A stretch of DNA of 10,622 bases from Gammaproteobacteria bacterium (GCA_002685275.1 NYWX01000040.1:1-10622), one strand, 5' to 3'. Positions 1 to 7,470 are shown, counted from the first letter of the stretch. Translations and numbers: made by a program. Notes: generated by a model from the letters alone, not told the origin.

Positions 1-35
1 AAAATATTATTAACAAAAAAGAACTAGATCTATAG
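1..35 (+). CDS. possible 3' end of atpH (ATP synthase delta subunit), partial
   Basis: The bases before atpA should be the end of the delta subunit gene, because atpH precedes atpA in flavobacterial ATP synthase operons. Two frames run in from the left edge: one reads [10 protein letters not shown] and stops at TAG 33-35, the other reads KILLTKKN and stops at TAG 25-27. Neither is long enough to recognise. The assignment therefore rests on gene order alone, and which frame is used cannot be decided here. Confidence 0.3.
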   Translation, partial: NIINKKELDL

Positions 36-45
36 AATATTGATC

Positions 46-1623
46 ATGGCAGACATAAACCCCGCTGAAGTATCAGCAATATTAAAAAAGCAATTAGCAG
101 GTTACAGCTCAGGGAATTCCTTGAATGAGGTTGGTACAGTGCTGGAAGTAGGTGATGGAATTGCCCGTGTATATGGACTTTCCAATGCACAATATGGCGA
201 ACTTGTATCCTTCGACAACAATTTGGAAGGGATGGTACTTAACTTAGAGGAAGACCACGTAGGAGTTGTATTGCTAGGATCTTCAAAAGGTGTTAAAGAA
301 GGCGATACTGTAAAAAGAACTCAACGGATTGCTTCGATTAAAGTTGGTGATGGTGTCGTAGGACGTGTTGTAAATACGCTAGGGTTTCCAATTGATGGAA
401 AAGGGCAAATTGATGGAGAAGTTTTTGAAATGCCCCTGGAACGCAAGGCACCAGGTGTTATTTTCCGTCAACCAGTAAACGAGCCTCTTCAAACAGGGAT
501 CAAATCCATTGACGCCATGATCCCTGTGGGTAGAGGGCAAAGAGAATTGGTTATTGGCGACCGACAAACAGGAAAAACTACTGTATGTATTGACACCATT
601 TTAAACCAAAAAGAATTTTATGATGCAGGCGAACCTGTATACTGTATTTATGTTGCGATTGGTCAAAAAGCGTCTACAGTAGCGGGAATCGCAAAGACTT
701 TGGAGGACAAAGGAGCTTTAGCATATACCACAATTGTAGCAGCAAATGCATCTGATCCTGCACCTATGCAAGTTTATGCTCCCTTTGCTGGTGCAGCTAT
801 TGGTGAATACTTTAGAGATACTGGGCGTCCAGCATTAATAATCTACGATGATTTATCAAAACAAGCAGTGGCTTATCGTGAGGTATCACTTCTATTAAGG
901 AGGCCTCCGGGACGAGAAGCCTATCCAGGAGATGTTTTTTACTTGCACTCACGTCTTTTAGAAAGAGCTGCGAAAGTTATTAATGACGACAACATCGCCA
1001 AAGAGATGAATGACCTACCTAATTCCCTTAAAAGCAAAGTAAAAGGTGGAGGATCGTTAACTGCATTACCGATTATTGAAACTCAAGCAGGGGACGTTTC
1101 TGCTTATATTCCAACAAATGTAATTTCGATTACCGACGGACAAATTTTCTTAGAGTCTGATTTATTTAATTCAGGAGTTCGTCCTGCGATAAATGTAGGA
1201 ATTTCTGTATCCCGAGTAGGAGGATCTGCTCAGATCAAATCTATGAAGAAAGTAGCAGGAACACTTAAATTGGATCAAGCTCAGTTCCGTGAACTGGAAG
1301 CTTTTGCAAAGTTTGGTTCTGATTTAGATGCAGCAACTTTAAATGTGATTGAAAAAGGAAAGCGAAATGTAGAGATTTTAAAACAAGCTCAAAATGATCC
1401 TTTCAGAGTAGAAGATCAAGTAGCTATTATTTATGCAGGGTCAAAAAACTTGTTAAGAAACGTTCCTGTAGAAAGCGTAAAAGTATTCGAACAATCTTTC
1501 TTGGAAACTTTACGTAAAAAACATAGTAAAACTCTTTCGGAATTAAAATTAGGAAAACTTACAGACGAGGTTTTGGACGTATTAAATGAGGTTGCTAAAG
1601 AAACAGCAAAACAATACTTATAA
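46..1623 (+). CDS. atpA: F1F0 ATP synthase subunit alpha
   Basis: Alpha subunit of the F1 catalytic sector; three alpha alternate with three beta subunits on the cytoplasmic face of the inner membrane and carry the non-catalytic nucleotide sites. The protein is 525 residues, normal for the family. The N-terminal beta-barrel domain includes '[10 protein letters not shown]'. The P-loop GDRQTGKT lies at residues 171-178 (Lys177), the Walker B strand 'ALIIYDD' ends at Asp268-Asp269, and the '[14 protein letters not shown]' signature follows. 'SVSRVGG' contains Arg390, which matches the arginine finger that reaches into the catalytic site on beta. The ATG at 46 is chosen because it gives the usual start [13 protein letters not shown]; the TTG at 40, two codons upstream, is in frame but unlikely. 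atpG follows after 3 bases, so the two genes are cotranscribed. Confidence 0.98.
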   Translation: MADINPAEVSAILKKQLAGYSSGNSLNEVGTVLEVGDGIARVYGLSNAQYGELVSFDNNLEGMVLNLEEDHVGVVLLGSSKGVKEGDTVKRTQRIASIKVGDGVVGRVVNTLGFPIDGKGQIDGEVFEMPLERKAPGVIFRQPVNEPLQTGIKSIDAMIPVGRGQRELVIGDRQTGKTTVCIDTILNQKEFYDAGEPVYCIYVAIGQKASTVAGIAKTLEDKGALAYTTIVAANASDPAPMQVYAPFAGAAIGEYFRDTGRPALIIYDDLSKQAVAYREVSLLLRRPPGREAYPGDVFYLHSRLLERAAKVINDDNIAKEMNDLPNSLKSKVKGGGSLTALPIIETQAGDVSAYIPTNVISITDGQIFLESDLFNSGVRPAINVGISVSRVGGSAQIKSMKKVAGTLKLDQAQFRELEAFAKFGSDLDAATLNVIEKGKRNVEILKQAQNDPFRVEDQVAIIYAGSKNLLRNVPVESVKVFEQSFLETLRKKHSKTLSELKLGKLTDEVLDVLNEVAKETAKQYL

Positions 1624-1626
1624 GAT

Positions 1627-2490
1627 ATGGCAAACCTTAAGGAAATAAGGAATAGAATAGCATCAGTTTCTTCAACTATGCAAATTACTAGTGCCATGAA
1701 AATGGTTTCTGCGGCTAAACTCAAGAAAGCTCAGGACGCAATAACAGCGATGCGGCCATACGCAAATAGTCTTACACAATTAATTCAAAATTTGAGTCGT
1801 ACCTTAGAAGGTGATTCACAAAACCCATATACTCAAATACGTACTAAGCAAAAAACTCTAATAGTATCTTTAACATCAAATCGAGGACTTTGTGGTGCAT
1901 TTAACTCTAATATTATAAAAAAAACACGACAGCTTATTGATCATGATTTTGTTGAACAGGATGTTACTTTGATTACAATTGGTAAAAAGGGATCAGAAGT
2001 TCTCGAAAAAACAGAAAAAATCATCAGTATTCATGATGCTGTTTTTGATGACCTAAATTATGAAAACGTAGGACAAATAGCTCAAGACATTATGGATAAA
2101 TTCGCTGAGGAGAATTTTGATGAGGTCGTTTTGGTCTATAACCGATTTAAAAATGCAGCAACACAGATCGTTGAAGTAGAACCCTTTTTACCTATTGTAA
2201 CGGAATTAAATGATTCTGTTTCCGCTAGTACGGATTATATTTTTGAGCCATCAAAATCAGAAATAATAAATGACTTACTCCCTAAGTCACTAAAAATGCA
2301 ACTTTATAAAGCTGTAAGAGACTCTTTTGCTAGTGAGCATGGAGCTAGAATGACAGCGATGCATAAGGCAACGGATAATGCAACAGAATTGCGAGATCAG
2401 CTTAAACTAACTTATAATCAAGCACGACAAGCTGCTATTACTAACGAAATACTTGAGATTGTTGGAGGGGCAGAAGCACTTAAGGGTTAG
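1627..2490 (+). CDS. atpG: F1F0 ATP synthase subunit gamma
   Basis: Gamma subunit, the central rotating shaft that couples proton flow through F0 to ATP synthesis in the alpha3beta3 head. It is 287 residues long. The N-terminal helix 'MANLKEIRNRIASVSSTMQI' (residues 1-20) and the following 'TSAMKMVSAAKLKKAQ' are classic. 'SNRGLCGAFNSNI' at about 84-96 is the conserved core motif. The C-terminal helix 'GARMTAMHKATDNATEL' through 'NEILEIVGGAEAL' completes the antiparallel coiled coil. It lies 3 bases after atpA and is the last gene of the operon. No atpD or atpC follows, which agrees with the split arrangement (atpD-atpC elsewhere) known in Bacteroidota. Confidence 0.98.
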   Translation: MANLKEIRNRIASVSSTMQITSAMKMVSAAKLKKAQDAITAMRPYANSLTQLIQNLSRTLEGDSQNPYTQIRTKQKTLIVSLTSNRGLCGAFNSNIIKKTRQLIDHDFVEQDVTLITIGKKGSEVLEKTEKIISIHDAVFDDLNYENVGQIAQDIMDKFAEENFDEVVLVYNRFKNAATQIVEVEPFLPIVTELNDSVSASTDYIFEPSKSEIINDLLPKSLKMQLYKAVRDSFASEHGARMTAMHKATDNATELRDQLKLTYNQARQAAITNEILEIVGGAEALKG

Positions 2491-2721
2491 AAAGTTTTGT
2501 TGATGAAATAAATTTAAGTCTAATATCCCTAGGATTCTTTTAAATATTATGATAAAGTCAAACCAATATATCGATAGCACTACTATTTATTAGTTATTTT
2601 TCTTTATCAATTTTGATAACACATAATGGGGTGCTCACTGCTCAAAATGGATTCGTTAAAAAGAAATTCATAAAAAATGGTTTTTCTGCCCTAATAATGA
2701 AGAGGCTAAATAAATTAGTGT

Positions 2722-2769
2722 AACTAAAAAGTCGTATTCAGCATGAAAAAATAAAACGGACTTTTAGTT
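2722..2769. repeat. imperfect inverted repeat after the atp operon
   Basis: The left arm AACTAAAAAGTC (2722-2733) pairs with the right arm GACTTTTAGTT (2759-2769): 11 pairs with one bulged A, around a 25-base A-rich loop. The left arm starts inside the stop codon of the longest open piece of this interval. No T-run follows on +, so it is not a clean Rho-independent terminator. It may be a transcript-end structure for the atp operon or a chance AT-rich dyad. Confidence 0.35.
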
Positions 2770-2796
2770 GATAAAACATAAAAAAATTTTGGAGAG

Positions 2797-2812
2797 GTGG
2801 GAAAATTCCCAC
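2797..2812 (+). terminator. compact hairpin with T-rich tail upstream of dut
   Basis: GTGGGA (2797-2802) pairs perfectly with TCCCAC (2807-2812) over a 4-base AAAT loop, and G-U/A-U pairs can extend the stem outward. It is the most GC-rich spot in an AT-rich interval. The next 20 bases are T-rich (runs of 3, 4 and 5 T). This fits a short Rho-independent terminator for readthrough from atpG, or an attenuator in the dut leader, since it ends 37 bases before the dut ATG. The T-tract is interrupted, so strength is uncertain. Confidence 0.45.
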
Positions 2813-2849
2813 TTTGTATTTTGTATTTTTATCTATAAAATTTAAGGAG

Positions 2850-3287
2850 ATGATAAAAATTTCAGTTCAAAATCAAAGCAATTATGAACTACCAACTTAT
2901 GCTACTAAAGCATCATCAGGAGTAGACCTGAAGGCCGTTTTAGAATCTCCTGTTGTTTTGGAGCCGCTAGAACGAAGAATAATTCTTACAGGACTCAAGA
3001 TAGCTCTCCCTGAAGGTTATGAAGCTCAAGTAAGACCAAGAAGTGGTCTCGCTGCAAAATATGGTATTACCGTATTGAATTCACCAGGGACGATTGATGC
3101 TGATTATCGAGGGGAGATTGGAGTAATTTTGGTGAACCTATCAAATACCTCTTTTACTATTCAACCAAGAGAACGTATTGCACAATTAGTAGTCGCAAAA
3201 TTTGAACAGATTGATTGGTTGCCCACGAATGAATTATCAGCTACTCAAAGAGGAGATGGAGGATTTGGAAGTACAGGAAATAAATAA
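2850..3287 (+). CDS. dut: dUTP diphosphatase (trimeric dUTPase)
   Basis: Hydrolyses dUTP to dUMP and pyrophosphate, keeping uracil out of DNA and supplying dUMP for thymidylate synthesis; cytoplasmic homotrimer. It is 145 residues, the standard size. All five family motifs are visible in order: I 'ASSGVDLKA', II 'RPRSGLAAKYGI', III 'NSPGTIDADYRGEIGV' (with the catalytic Asp), IV 'RERIAQLVV', and V 'RGDGGFGSTG' near the C-terminus, the flexible arm that closes over the nucleotide. The ATG at 2850 is chosen because MIKISVQNQ is the usual beginning. An AAGGAG directly abuts it. The in-frame TTG at 2814 would add 12 residues read from the T-rich hairpin tail and is rejected. Confidence 0.97.
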   Translation: MIKISVQNQSNYELPTYATKASSGVDLKAVLESPVVLEPLERRIILTGLKIALPEGYEAQVRPRSGLAAKYGITVLNSPGTIDADYRGEIGVILVNLSNTSFTIQPRERIAQLVVAKFEQIDWLPTNELSATQRGDGGFGSTGNK

Positions 3288-3295
3288 ACAACTAA

Positions 3296-3409
3296 AAAAT
3301 ATTTGGGGTGGTACAAATCAATGATTATAATGAGGCGATTGGTAAATATGTTCATTATGAAGGGAACTTTACCTTTATAGGTATAGGTAATTACTCTTTT
3401 TTAAAATGA
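3296..3409 (+). pseudogene. apparent remnant of a sugar-phosphate nucleotidyltransferase gene
   Basis: Directly after dut, a frame of 37 codons stays open from 3296 to TGA 3407-3409, and its stop overlaps the next gene's start as ATGA. The first part reads 'FGVVQINDYNE'. This resembles the 'YGVVQLN..NEI' strand in the middle of sugar-phosphate nucleotidyltransferases. The rest, 'AIGKYVHYEGNFTFIGIGNY' followed by SFLK, resembles their extreme C-terminus ('MIGNHV.(Y/F).G.F....IGDYSVL' as I remember it). The two parts are normally some 200 residues apart. As I recall, flavobacterial relatives carry such a gene between dut and the DUF4292 gene. I infer an internally deleted copy. It has no ATG; a GTG at 3308 could start a 33-residue peptide if it is expressed. 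The family match is from memory. Confidence 0.5.
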
Positions 3410-4188
3410 AGTGCCACATTAATATCTATAAATTTTTCTTTATAGCGACAATCTTTTTGTTATCAGCTTGCAAATCCGTGGCTGTTTTACCTACTAAAAT
3501 ACCAGTTAAAAAAGTAGACGTATCTGCTCTAGCATTCAAAATCAAAGCAAACTATCCAAAGATTAATAAACTCAGATCAAGGATACGTGCAATTTATGAT
3601 GATGGAAAAAGAGAGCAGCAAGTTATTATCCAATTAAGAATGGAGACCCAACAAAAAATTTGGATGAGCGCTTCCATGGTTATTCCTATAGCTAAGCTTT
3701 TGATTACAAAGCAAGGAGTATCGTTTTATGAAAAATTTCAAAAAAATTATTTTAACGGAGATTTCCAACTAATCAACGCACCTTTTAACACCTCGTTTAG
3801 CTTCAATGATATGGAAAACCTTCTATTGGGCAAACCTTTTTTGGATATATCAGTTGGCCGTTGGAAACAGATTTCGAATCCTCAATATTATATCTTGATC
3901 CCACAGGGTAGAAAATCAGGCTTGCAACCAACCCTATTTTTCGACCCCTCATCTTTCTTATTAAAAGAACAGCGCTTCTTGATCCCAGGATCTTTAGAGA
4001 CCTTAATAATAAGTTATAAAAATCACCAGCGTATTCAGGGTGAGTACATTCCTAATCAAATTGAAATCTCACTTGTTGGAGGGGAAAAATATAAAAGAGT
4101 TACTCTAGATTTTACCAGGACAGACTTACCCAATATACTTTATTTTCCTTTTGAAATACCAAAAGGTTACAATCAAATTTCATTTTGA
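3406..4188 (+). CDS. DUF4292 family lipoprotein
   Basis: A 260-residue envelope lipoprotein of the DUF4292 family, found mainly in Bacteroidota. The N-terminus has a lysine-containing start, a hydrophobic stretch (about residues 9-19) and the lipobox LSAC at 19-22, so Cys22 would be lipidated after signal peptidase II cleavage. No acidic residues follow the Cys ('CKSVAVLP'), so it lacks the usual Bacteroidota surface-export signal and probably faces the periplasm. The body has the amphipathic beta-strand pattern ('KIWMSASMVIPIAKLLI', 'YILIP', 'LETLIISYKNHQRIQGEYIP') expected of a LolA/LolB-like fold. That fold comparison is an inference from family knowledge; no substrate is known to me. Its ATG overlaps the preceding remnant's stop, and its TGA shares one base with the next ATG (TGATG), implying coupled translation with the EnvC-like gene. 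Confidence 0.85.
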   Translation: MKCHINIYKFFFIATIFLLSACKSVAVLPTKIPVKKVDVSALAFKIKANYPKINKLRSRIRAIYDDGKREQQVIIQLRMETQQKIWMSASMVIPIAKLLITKQGVSFYEKFQKNYFNGDFQLINAPFNTSFSFNDMENLLLGKPFLDISVGRWKQISNPQYYILIPQGRKSGLQPTLFFDPSSFLLKEQRFLIPGSLETLIISYKNHQRIQGEYIPNQIEISLVGGEKYKRVTLDFTRTDLPNILYFPFEIPKGYNQISF

Positions 4189-5405
4189 TGAGGCTAACCC
4201 TTTTCCTATTTGTACTTTTTGGGGTCGGGATTGGAACTGTTTTTAGTCAAAATACAAGTAAACGCCAGAAGGATCTTGAAATCCAGCGGCTTCGATTAAA
4301 AAACGAAATAAAGCAAATCAATCTATTACTTTTTTCAAATAAAAAAATACGAAAAAATATTGTTACTGAGGTTGAAGATATACAGGTGAAAATGAATGTT
4401 AGAGAAGAACTAATTAAAGTAACGAATGCCCAATTAAATTTACTCACCAGAAAAATAAATATTAATGAAAGAAATATTAGTTCTCAACAGAAAGAATTAG
4501 GCGAGTTAAAAGAAGATTACGCTAAAATGATTCGAAATTCATACGCTAGCAAGTCACTTCAAAATCGACTGATGTTTTTATTTTCTTCTGAAAGTTTTTT
4601 CCAAGGCTATAAACGGATTCAATATTTAAAACAATATGCTCAATTCAGAAGGAAACAAGGGATTGCCATAGCTGAAAAAACCCAGACCTTACAGAAATTA
4701 AATAAAGTACTTATTGAGGAGAAGTCTAAAAAATCGAAGTTGGTTAACGAAAATAAAGATGTTCAAGATCAGCTAAAAAAAGAGCGAATAAGTCAGGAAA
4801 ATTTGATCAAAAGTTTGAAGCTAAAAGAGCGGAATTTATCGACTCAGATTTCAAAAAAGGAAAATCAAGCGAGAAAAATTGATAAAGAAATAGATCGTTT
4901 AATAAGGGAGGCTATTGCAGTCTCAAATAAAGCTTCTCGGGGAAGAGGGAAAAAGACTTTTGAATTAACTCCTGAAGCAAAATTAATTGCAGCTAATTTT
5001 GAAGCAAATAGAGGTCTCCTGCCTTGGCCATTAGAAAAGGGAATCGTCGTACAAGGCTTTGGTCGTCAAAGGCATCCAGTAGTAAAAACTACAACAATTC
5101 AAAGTAATGGTGTTACCATAGCAACTACACCTTCTTCTAAAGTACGAGCTGTTTTTGAAGGTGAAGTGATGTCAGTGATCACGTTTAAAGGGAGTAATCC
5201 GTCAGTATTAATTCGTCATGGTAGCTATATAACTGTTTACAAAAACTTAGGGAAGTTGTATGTTAAAAAAGGTGACAAAGTTCAATCAAAACAGGCTATT
5301 GGAGAAGTGTTTACAAATCAGAAAACAGGGAAAACTGAGGTCCAATTTAGCATCTTTTATAATGTTAAGGTGCTAAACCCCAAAGGGTGGATATTTCAAA
5401 TGTAG
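4188..5405 (+). CDS. EnvC-like murein hydrolase activator (coiled coil + degenerate LytM/M23)
   Basis: A secreted 405-residue protein. Residues 1-21 form a signal peptide ending VFSQ. About 22-245 is a long, highly charged coiled coil, and about 276-405 is a LytM/M23 domain ('LLPWPLEKGIVVQGFG' at its start, then 'IRHGSYITVYKNL' with His344). Zinc ligands are missing. The HxGxD site reads 'SNGVT' (Ser306, Thr310) and the terminal HxH site reads 'VQFSI' (Gln386). It should therefore be enzymatically dead, like E. coli EnvC, which activates amidases during septal peptidoglycan splitting. Function is inferred from this architecture. The ATG at 4188 is chosen over a TTG at 4185 because it restarts on the upstream TGA (TGATG). 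The 3' end lies one base from the convergent SPOR gene. Confidence 0.9.
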   Translation: MRLTLFLFVLFGVGIGTVFSQNTSKRQKDLEIQRLRLKNEIKQINLLLFSNKKIRKNIVTEVEDIQVKMNVREELIKVTNAQLNLLTRKININERNISSQQKELGELKEDYAKMIRNSYASKSLQNRLMFLFSSESFFQGYKRIQYLKQYAQFRRKQGIAIAEKTQTLQKLNKVLIEEKSKKSKLVNENKDVQDQLKKERISQENLIKSLKLKERNLSTQISKKENQARKIDKEIDRLIREAIAVSNKASRGRGKKTFELTPEAKLIAANFEANRGLLPWPLEKGIVVQGFGRQRHPVVKTTTIQSNGVTIATTPSSKVRAVFEGEVMSVITFKGSNPSVLIRHGSYITVYKNLGKLYVKKGDKVQSKQAIGEVFTNQKTGKTEVQFSIFYNVKVLNPKGWIFQM

Positions 5406-5406
5406 T

Positions 5407-6357
5407 TTATTTTTCTTCTAAGTACCACGCCTCTTCTTTCAAAGTATACTTTATAAAGTAGAGCATATTTATAGCTTCTTTTTTATTACTGTATCGACCA
5501 TAGGCAACTCGATATAAGCCTTCTGGGCTGAACTCTGCTATTGCTGCAGGATAACCTTCGTCAACGAGCTGGCTTACCTTTCTTTCAGCGTTTTCAACTA
5601 TCCGAAAAGATCCTGCAATCACGCTGTAATAAATTTTATCAGGAATTACATCCTGAGACGATGCAACCAAATTTATCTCAATCGGATCTATCGAGCCAAG
5701 ATCAAACGCTGCCTCTTGAATATTTTTTTCAATTTGTTGTTGGGCTTTTCCTTGAGCCAAAATTCTTTCTTCTGTAATGTATTGATCTCCATAATAATAA
5801 GCTGCTGAAAGCAATGAAGTAGCGATTACTCCAATTGCAGCATATTTTAGTAGGGGAGATTTATTGGAAGTTTTCTTTTTCTTTTCAGGTGTAAACATTA
5901 AATCGTCCTTGTTAGAATTTTCCATAAGATTAGGTGTTGTTTTTATCATTAAAGGATCTCTATCAAATACTTTTAAGCCAAAAGCTTTGAGATCAAAATT
6001 AACTTTTTCCCAAGAGGTAAATTCAATTTTTCTAGCAGTATTAAGATGAATCTCACCTATCTTTGGAAAGCGCAAAGTTTGAGTTTGGAGTCTTCTTTTC
6101 CAACTACTTACCTCCTTTTCAATAATACGAAGTGCATGTTCGTATGGAATAGCCTCTTTCTCGGCAAAATAGTGTGCTAAAATACCATCATTAGAAATAA
6201 GAAGTTGGTTAAAGTTAACTTCTCTTCGTGGAGGTAAAAATCTGCCTTTAGGAGTTACATGGGCTTCAAATGAACGTGTTAAAAAGGCCCCAAAATTAGG
6301 AATTGTAACACATTCGTGTTGAAATAATAATTGCTGTACATAAAGGGCTAATCGCAT
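5407..6357 (-). CDS. HU-CCDC81/SPOR domain membrane protein
   Basis: A 316-residue single-pass inner-membrane protein. Residues 1 to about 55 look like the first HU-CCDC81 domain ('VTIPNFGAFLTR', 'FLPPRREVNFN'), and about 60-135 the second ('FPKIGEIHLN', 'EFTSWEKVNFDLKAFGL'). A basic stretch (EKKKKTSNKS) precedes a transmembrane helix at about 170-189. A periplasmic linker leads to a C-terminal SPOR domain at about 242-310 ('YYSVIAGSF', 'GLYRVAYGRYSNKKEA'). SPOR domains bind glycan strands stripped of stem peptides, mainly at division sites, so a role in cell-wall or division organisation is inferred; the cytoplasmic HU-like part may bind DNA or protein. The ATG at 6357 (MRLALYVQQ) is preferred to the TTG at 6375, because a TACTTTTG promoter element lies between them. 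It is convergent with the EnvC-like gene, with one base between. Confidence 0.9.
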   Translation of the reverse strand: MRLALYVQQLLFQHECVTIPNFGAFLTRSFEAHVTPKGRFLPPRREVNFNQLLISNDGILAHYFAEKEAIPYEHALRIIEKEVSSWKRRLQTQTLRFPKIGEIHLNTARKIEFTSWEKVNFDLKAFGLKVFDRDPLMIKTTPNLMENSNKDDLMFTPEKKKKTSNKSPLLKYAAIGVIATSLLSAAYYYGDQYITEERILAQGKAQQQIEKNIQEAAFDLGSIDPIEINLVASSQDVIPDKIYYSVIAGSFRIVENAERKVSQLVDEGYPAAIAEFSPEGLYRVAYGRYSNKKEAINMLYFIKYTLKEEAWYLEEK

Positions 6358-6363
6358 ATTATT

Positions 6364-6395
6364 CAAAAGTAGCAAAATATTGCGATTCTTTTAAA
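6364..6395 (-). promoter_or_regulatory. candidate Bacteroidota promoter of the SPOR gene
   Basis: Reading the - strand, TACTTTTG (6371 to 6364) matches the -7 consensus TAnnTTTG exactly. TTTA (6395 to 6392), one base off the -33 consensus TTTG, lies 20 bases upstream, which is the expected spacing. Transcription would begin about 5-7 bases after the -7 box, at or next to the ATG at 6357, giving a leaderless or nearly leaderless mRNA. Confidence 0.5.
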
Positions 6396-6405
6396 TTAAA
6401 GAATC
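6384..6405. repeat. perfect 8-bp inverted repeat over the -33 region
   Basis: GATTCTTT (6384-6391) and AAAGAATC (6398-6405) are exact reverse complements around the 6-base centre TAAATT. The dyad lies between trpS and the SPOR gene and covers the -33 element of the candidate SPOR promoter. It is not followed by a T-run, so it looks more like a protein-binding dyad than a trpS terminator. Confidence 0.5.
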
Positions 6406-6487
6406 AAATTAAGAATATATATTACAAAGTTCATCTCATGTAATTAAAAGCGCTACAAACTTTATTAATTCTTAAATTTTATTGGAT

Positions 6488-7456
6488 TTAATAACCCAAT
6501 TTGTCTCGTACTCTAAGAAGAACATCACGAGCAACTTTACGCGCTTTTTCTGCACCTTTGGCAAGTGCTATATGAACCTCTTCTGGATTTTGGTAATAGT
6601 AATCAAAAAGTTCTCGCTCTTTTTCAAAGCGTTCGAGTATCAATTCAAAAAGTAATTGTTTTGCATAGCCATATCCGATTCCTCCAGCAAGGTATTTTTC
6701 TTTCAGCGATTGAACTGATGAAGTTGGAGCAATAAGTTCGTATAAAGCAAATACATTACAGTTTTCATAATCTTTGGGTTCTTCTAATGATTTACTGTCT
6801 GTTTCTATCCCCATGATTTGCTTTCGTAATTTTTTATTTGGTAAAAAGATATTGATGGTGTTGTTTTTTGATTTACTCATTTTTTGACCATCTGTACCAG
6901 GGATATAATGCGTATCATCTTGAATTTTTGCTTTAGGAACAACAAAGGTTTCGCCCATTTGGTGGTTAAATCGTGAGGCCACATCACGGGTGATTTCTAG
7001 ATGTTGCAATTGATCTTTTCCAACAGGCACAATTTCAGCGTCGTATAATAAAATATCAGCCGCCATTAAAATTGGATAAGAAAAAAGTCCAGCATTGACA
7101 TCAGATAATTGTTCAGATTTATCTTTAAATGAATGTGCTAAAGTGAGTCTTTGATAAGGGAAAAAACAATTAAGATACCAGGCAAGCTCTGTGACTTCAC
7201 ATACATCGCTTTGTCGGTAAAAATGTGTTTTTTCAATATCTAGCCCACAAGCCAACCAAGTGGCTGCAGTAGCAAAGGTGTTTTCCCTTAGAACCTCTCC
7301 TTTTTTTATCTGAGTCAAAGAATGCAAGTCAGCAATAAAAAGAAAGGAATCTTCTTGACTAATCTTTGACATCTCAATAGCTGGCAACACTGCACCTAGT
7401 AAATTTCCTAGATGGGGGGTGCCTGTTGATTGTACTCCTGTTAAAACTCTAGCCAT
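6488..7456 (-). CDS. trpS: tryptophanyl-tRNA synthetase
   Basis: Class I synthetase that charges tRNA(Trp) with tryptophan in the cytoplasm, acting as a homodimer. It is 322 residues, typical of the short bacterial form. The HIGH-equivalent signature is 'TGTPHLGN' at residues 11-18, 'PVGKDQLQHLEITRD' at 144-158 forms part of the active site, and KMSKS is at 192-196. The C-terminal helix bundle is complete to 'VRDKLGY'. The start ATG at 7456 (MARVLTGVQ) is the standard one. It is divergent from plsC, with 118 bases between. The SPOR gene follows on the same strand after 130 bases but appears to have its own promoter, so trpS is probably transcribed alone or with readthrough. Confidence 0.98.
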   Translation of the reverse strand: MARVLTGVQSTGTPHLGNLLGAVLPAIEMSKISQEDSFLFIADLHSLTQIKKGEVLRENTFATAATWLACGLDIEKTHFYRQSDVCEVTELAWYLNCFFPYQRLTLAHSFKDKSEQLSDVNAGLFSYPILMAADILLYDAEIVPVGKDQLQHLEITRDVASRFNHQMGETFVVPKAKIQDDTHYIPGTDGQKMSKSKNNTINIFLPNKKLRKQIMGIETDSKSLEEPKDYENCNVFALYELIAPTSSVQSLKEKYLAGGIGYGYAKQLLFELILERFEKERELFDYYYQNPEEVHIALAKGAEKARKVARDVLLRVRDKLGY

Positions 7457-7470
7457 TTAACTATTTTTCA

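Larger units (their letters stand above)
2491..2849. other. gene-poor interval between atpG and dut
   Basis: About 360 bases with no convincing gene. All + frames are broken by stops. The longest open piece runs from about 2556 to TAA 2721-2723, has no ATG at its head, and reads partly like a secretion signal ('IALLFISYFSLSILI' then 'LTAQNGF'). An ATG at 2549 in another frame (MIKSNQYIDS) stops at 2592. These could be decayed coding sequence or chance. The interval also holds two inverted repeats, listed separately. No tRNA or other known RNA is recognisable. Confidence 0.6.

Noticed and set aside
1431..1724. 97-residue open frame on - across the atpA/atpG junction
   Set aside because: It lies wholly antisense to two conserved genes and shows no recognisable domain; it is a shadow of their codon usage.
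2814..2849. Upstream TTG start for dut, adding 12 residues
   Set aside because: The added residues come from the T-rich tail of a hairpin, and the ATG at 2850 gives the standard dUTPase N-terminus.
3321..3380. 19-codon ATG-led peptide (MIIMRRLVNM...) in the gap after dut
   Set aside because: Too short and without support. The overlapping frame with family resemblance and an ATGA junction explains the region better.
5541..5777. 78-residue open frame on + inside the SPOR gene
   Set aside because: Antisense to a clearly coding, domain-bearing gene; no independent support.
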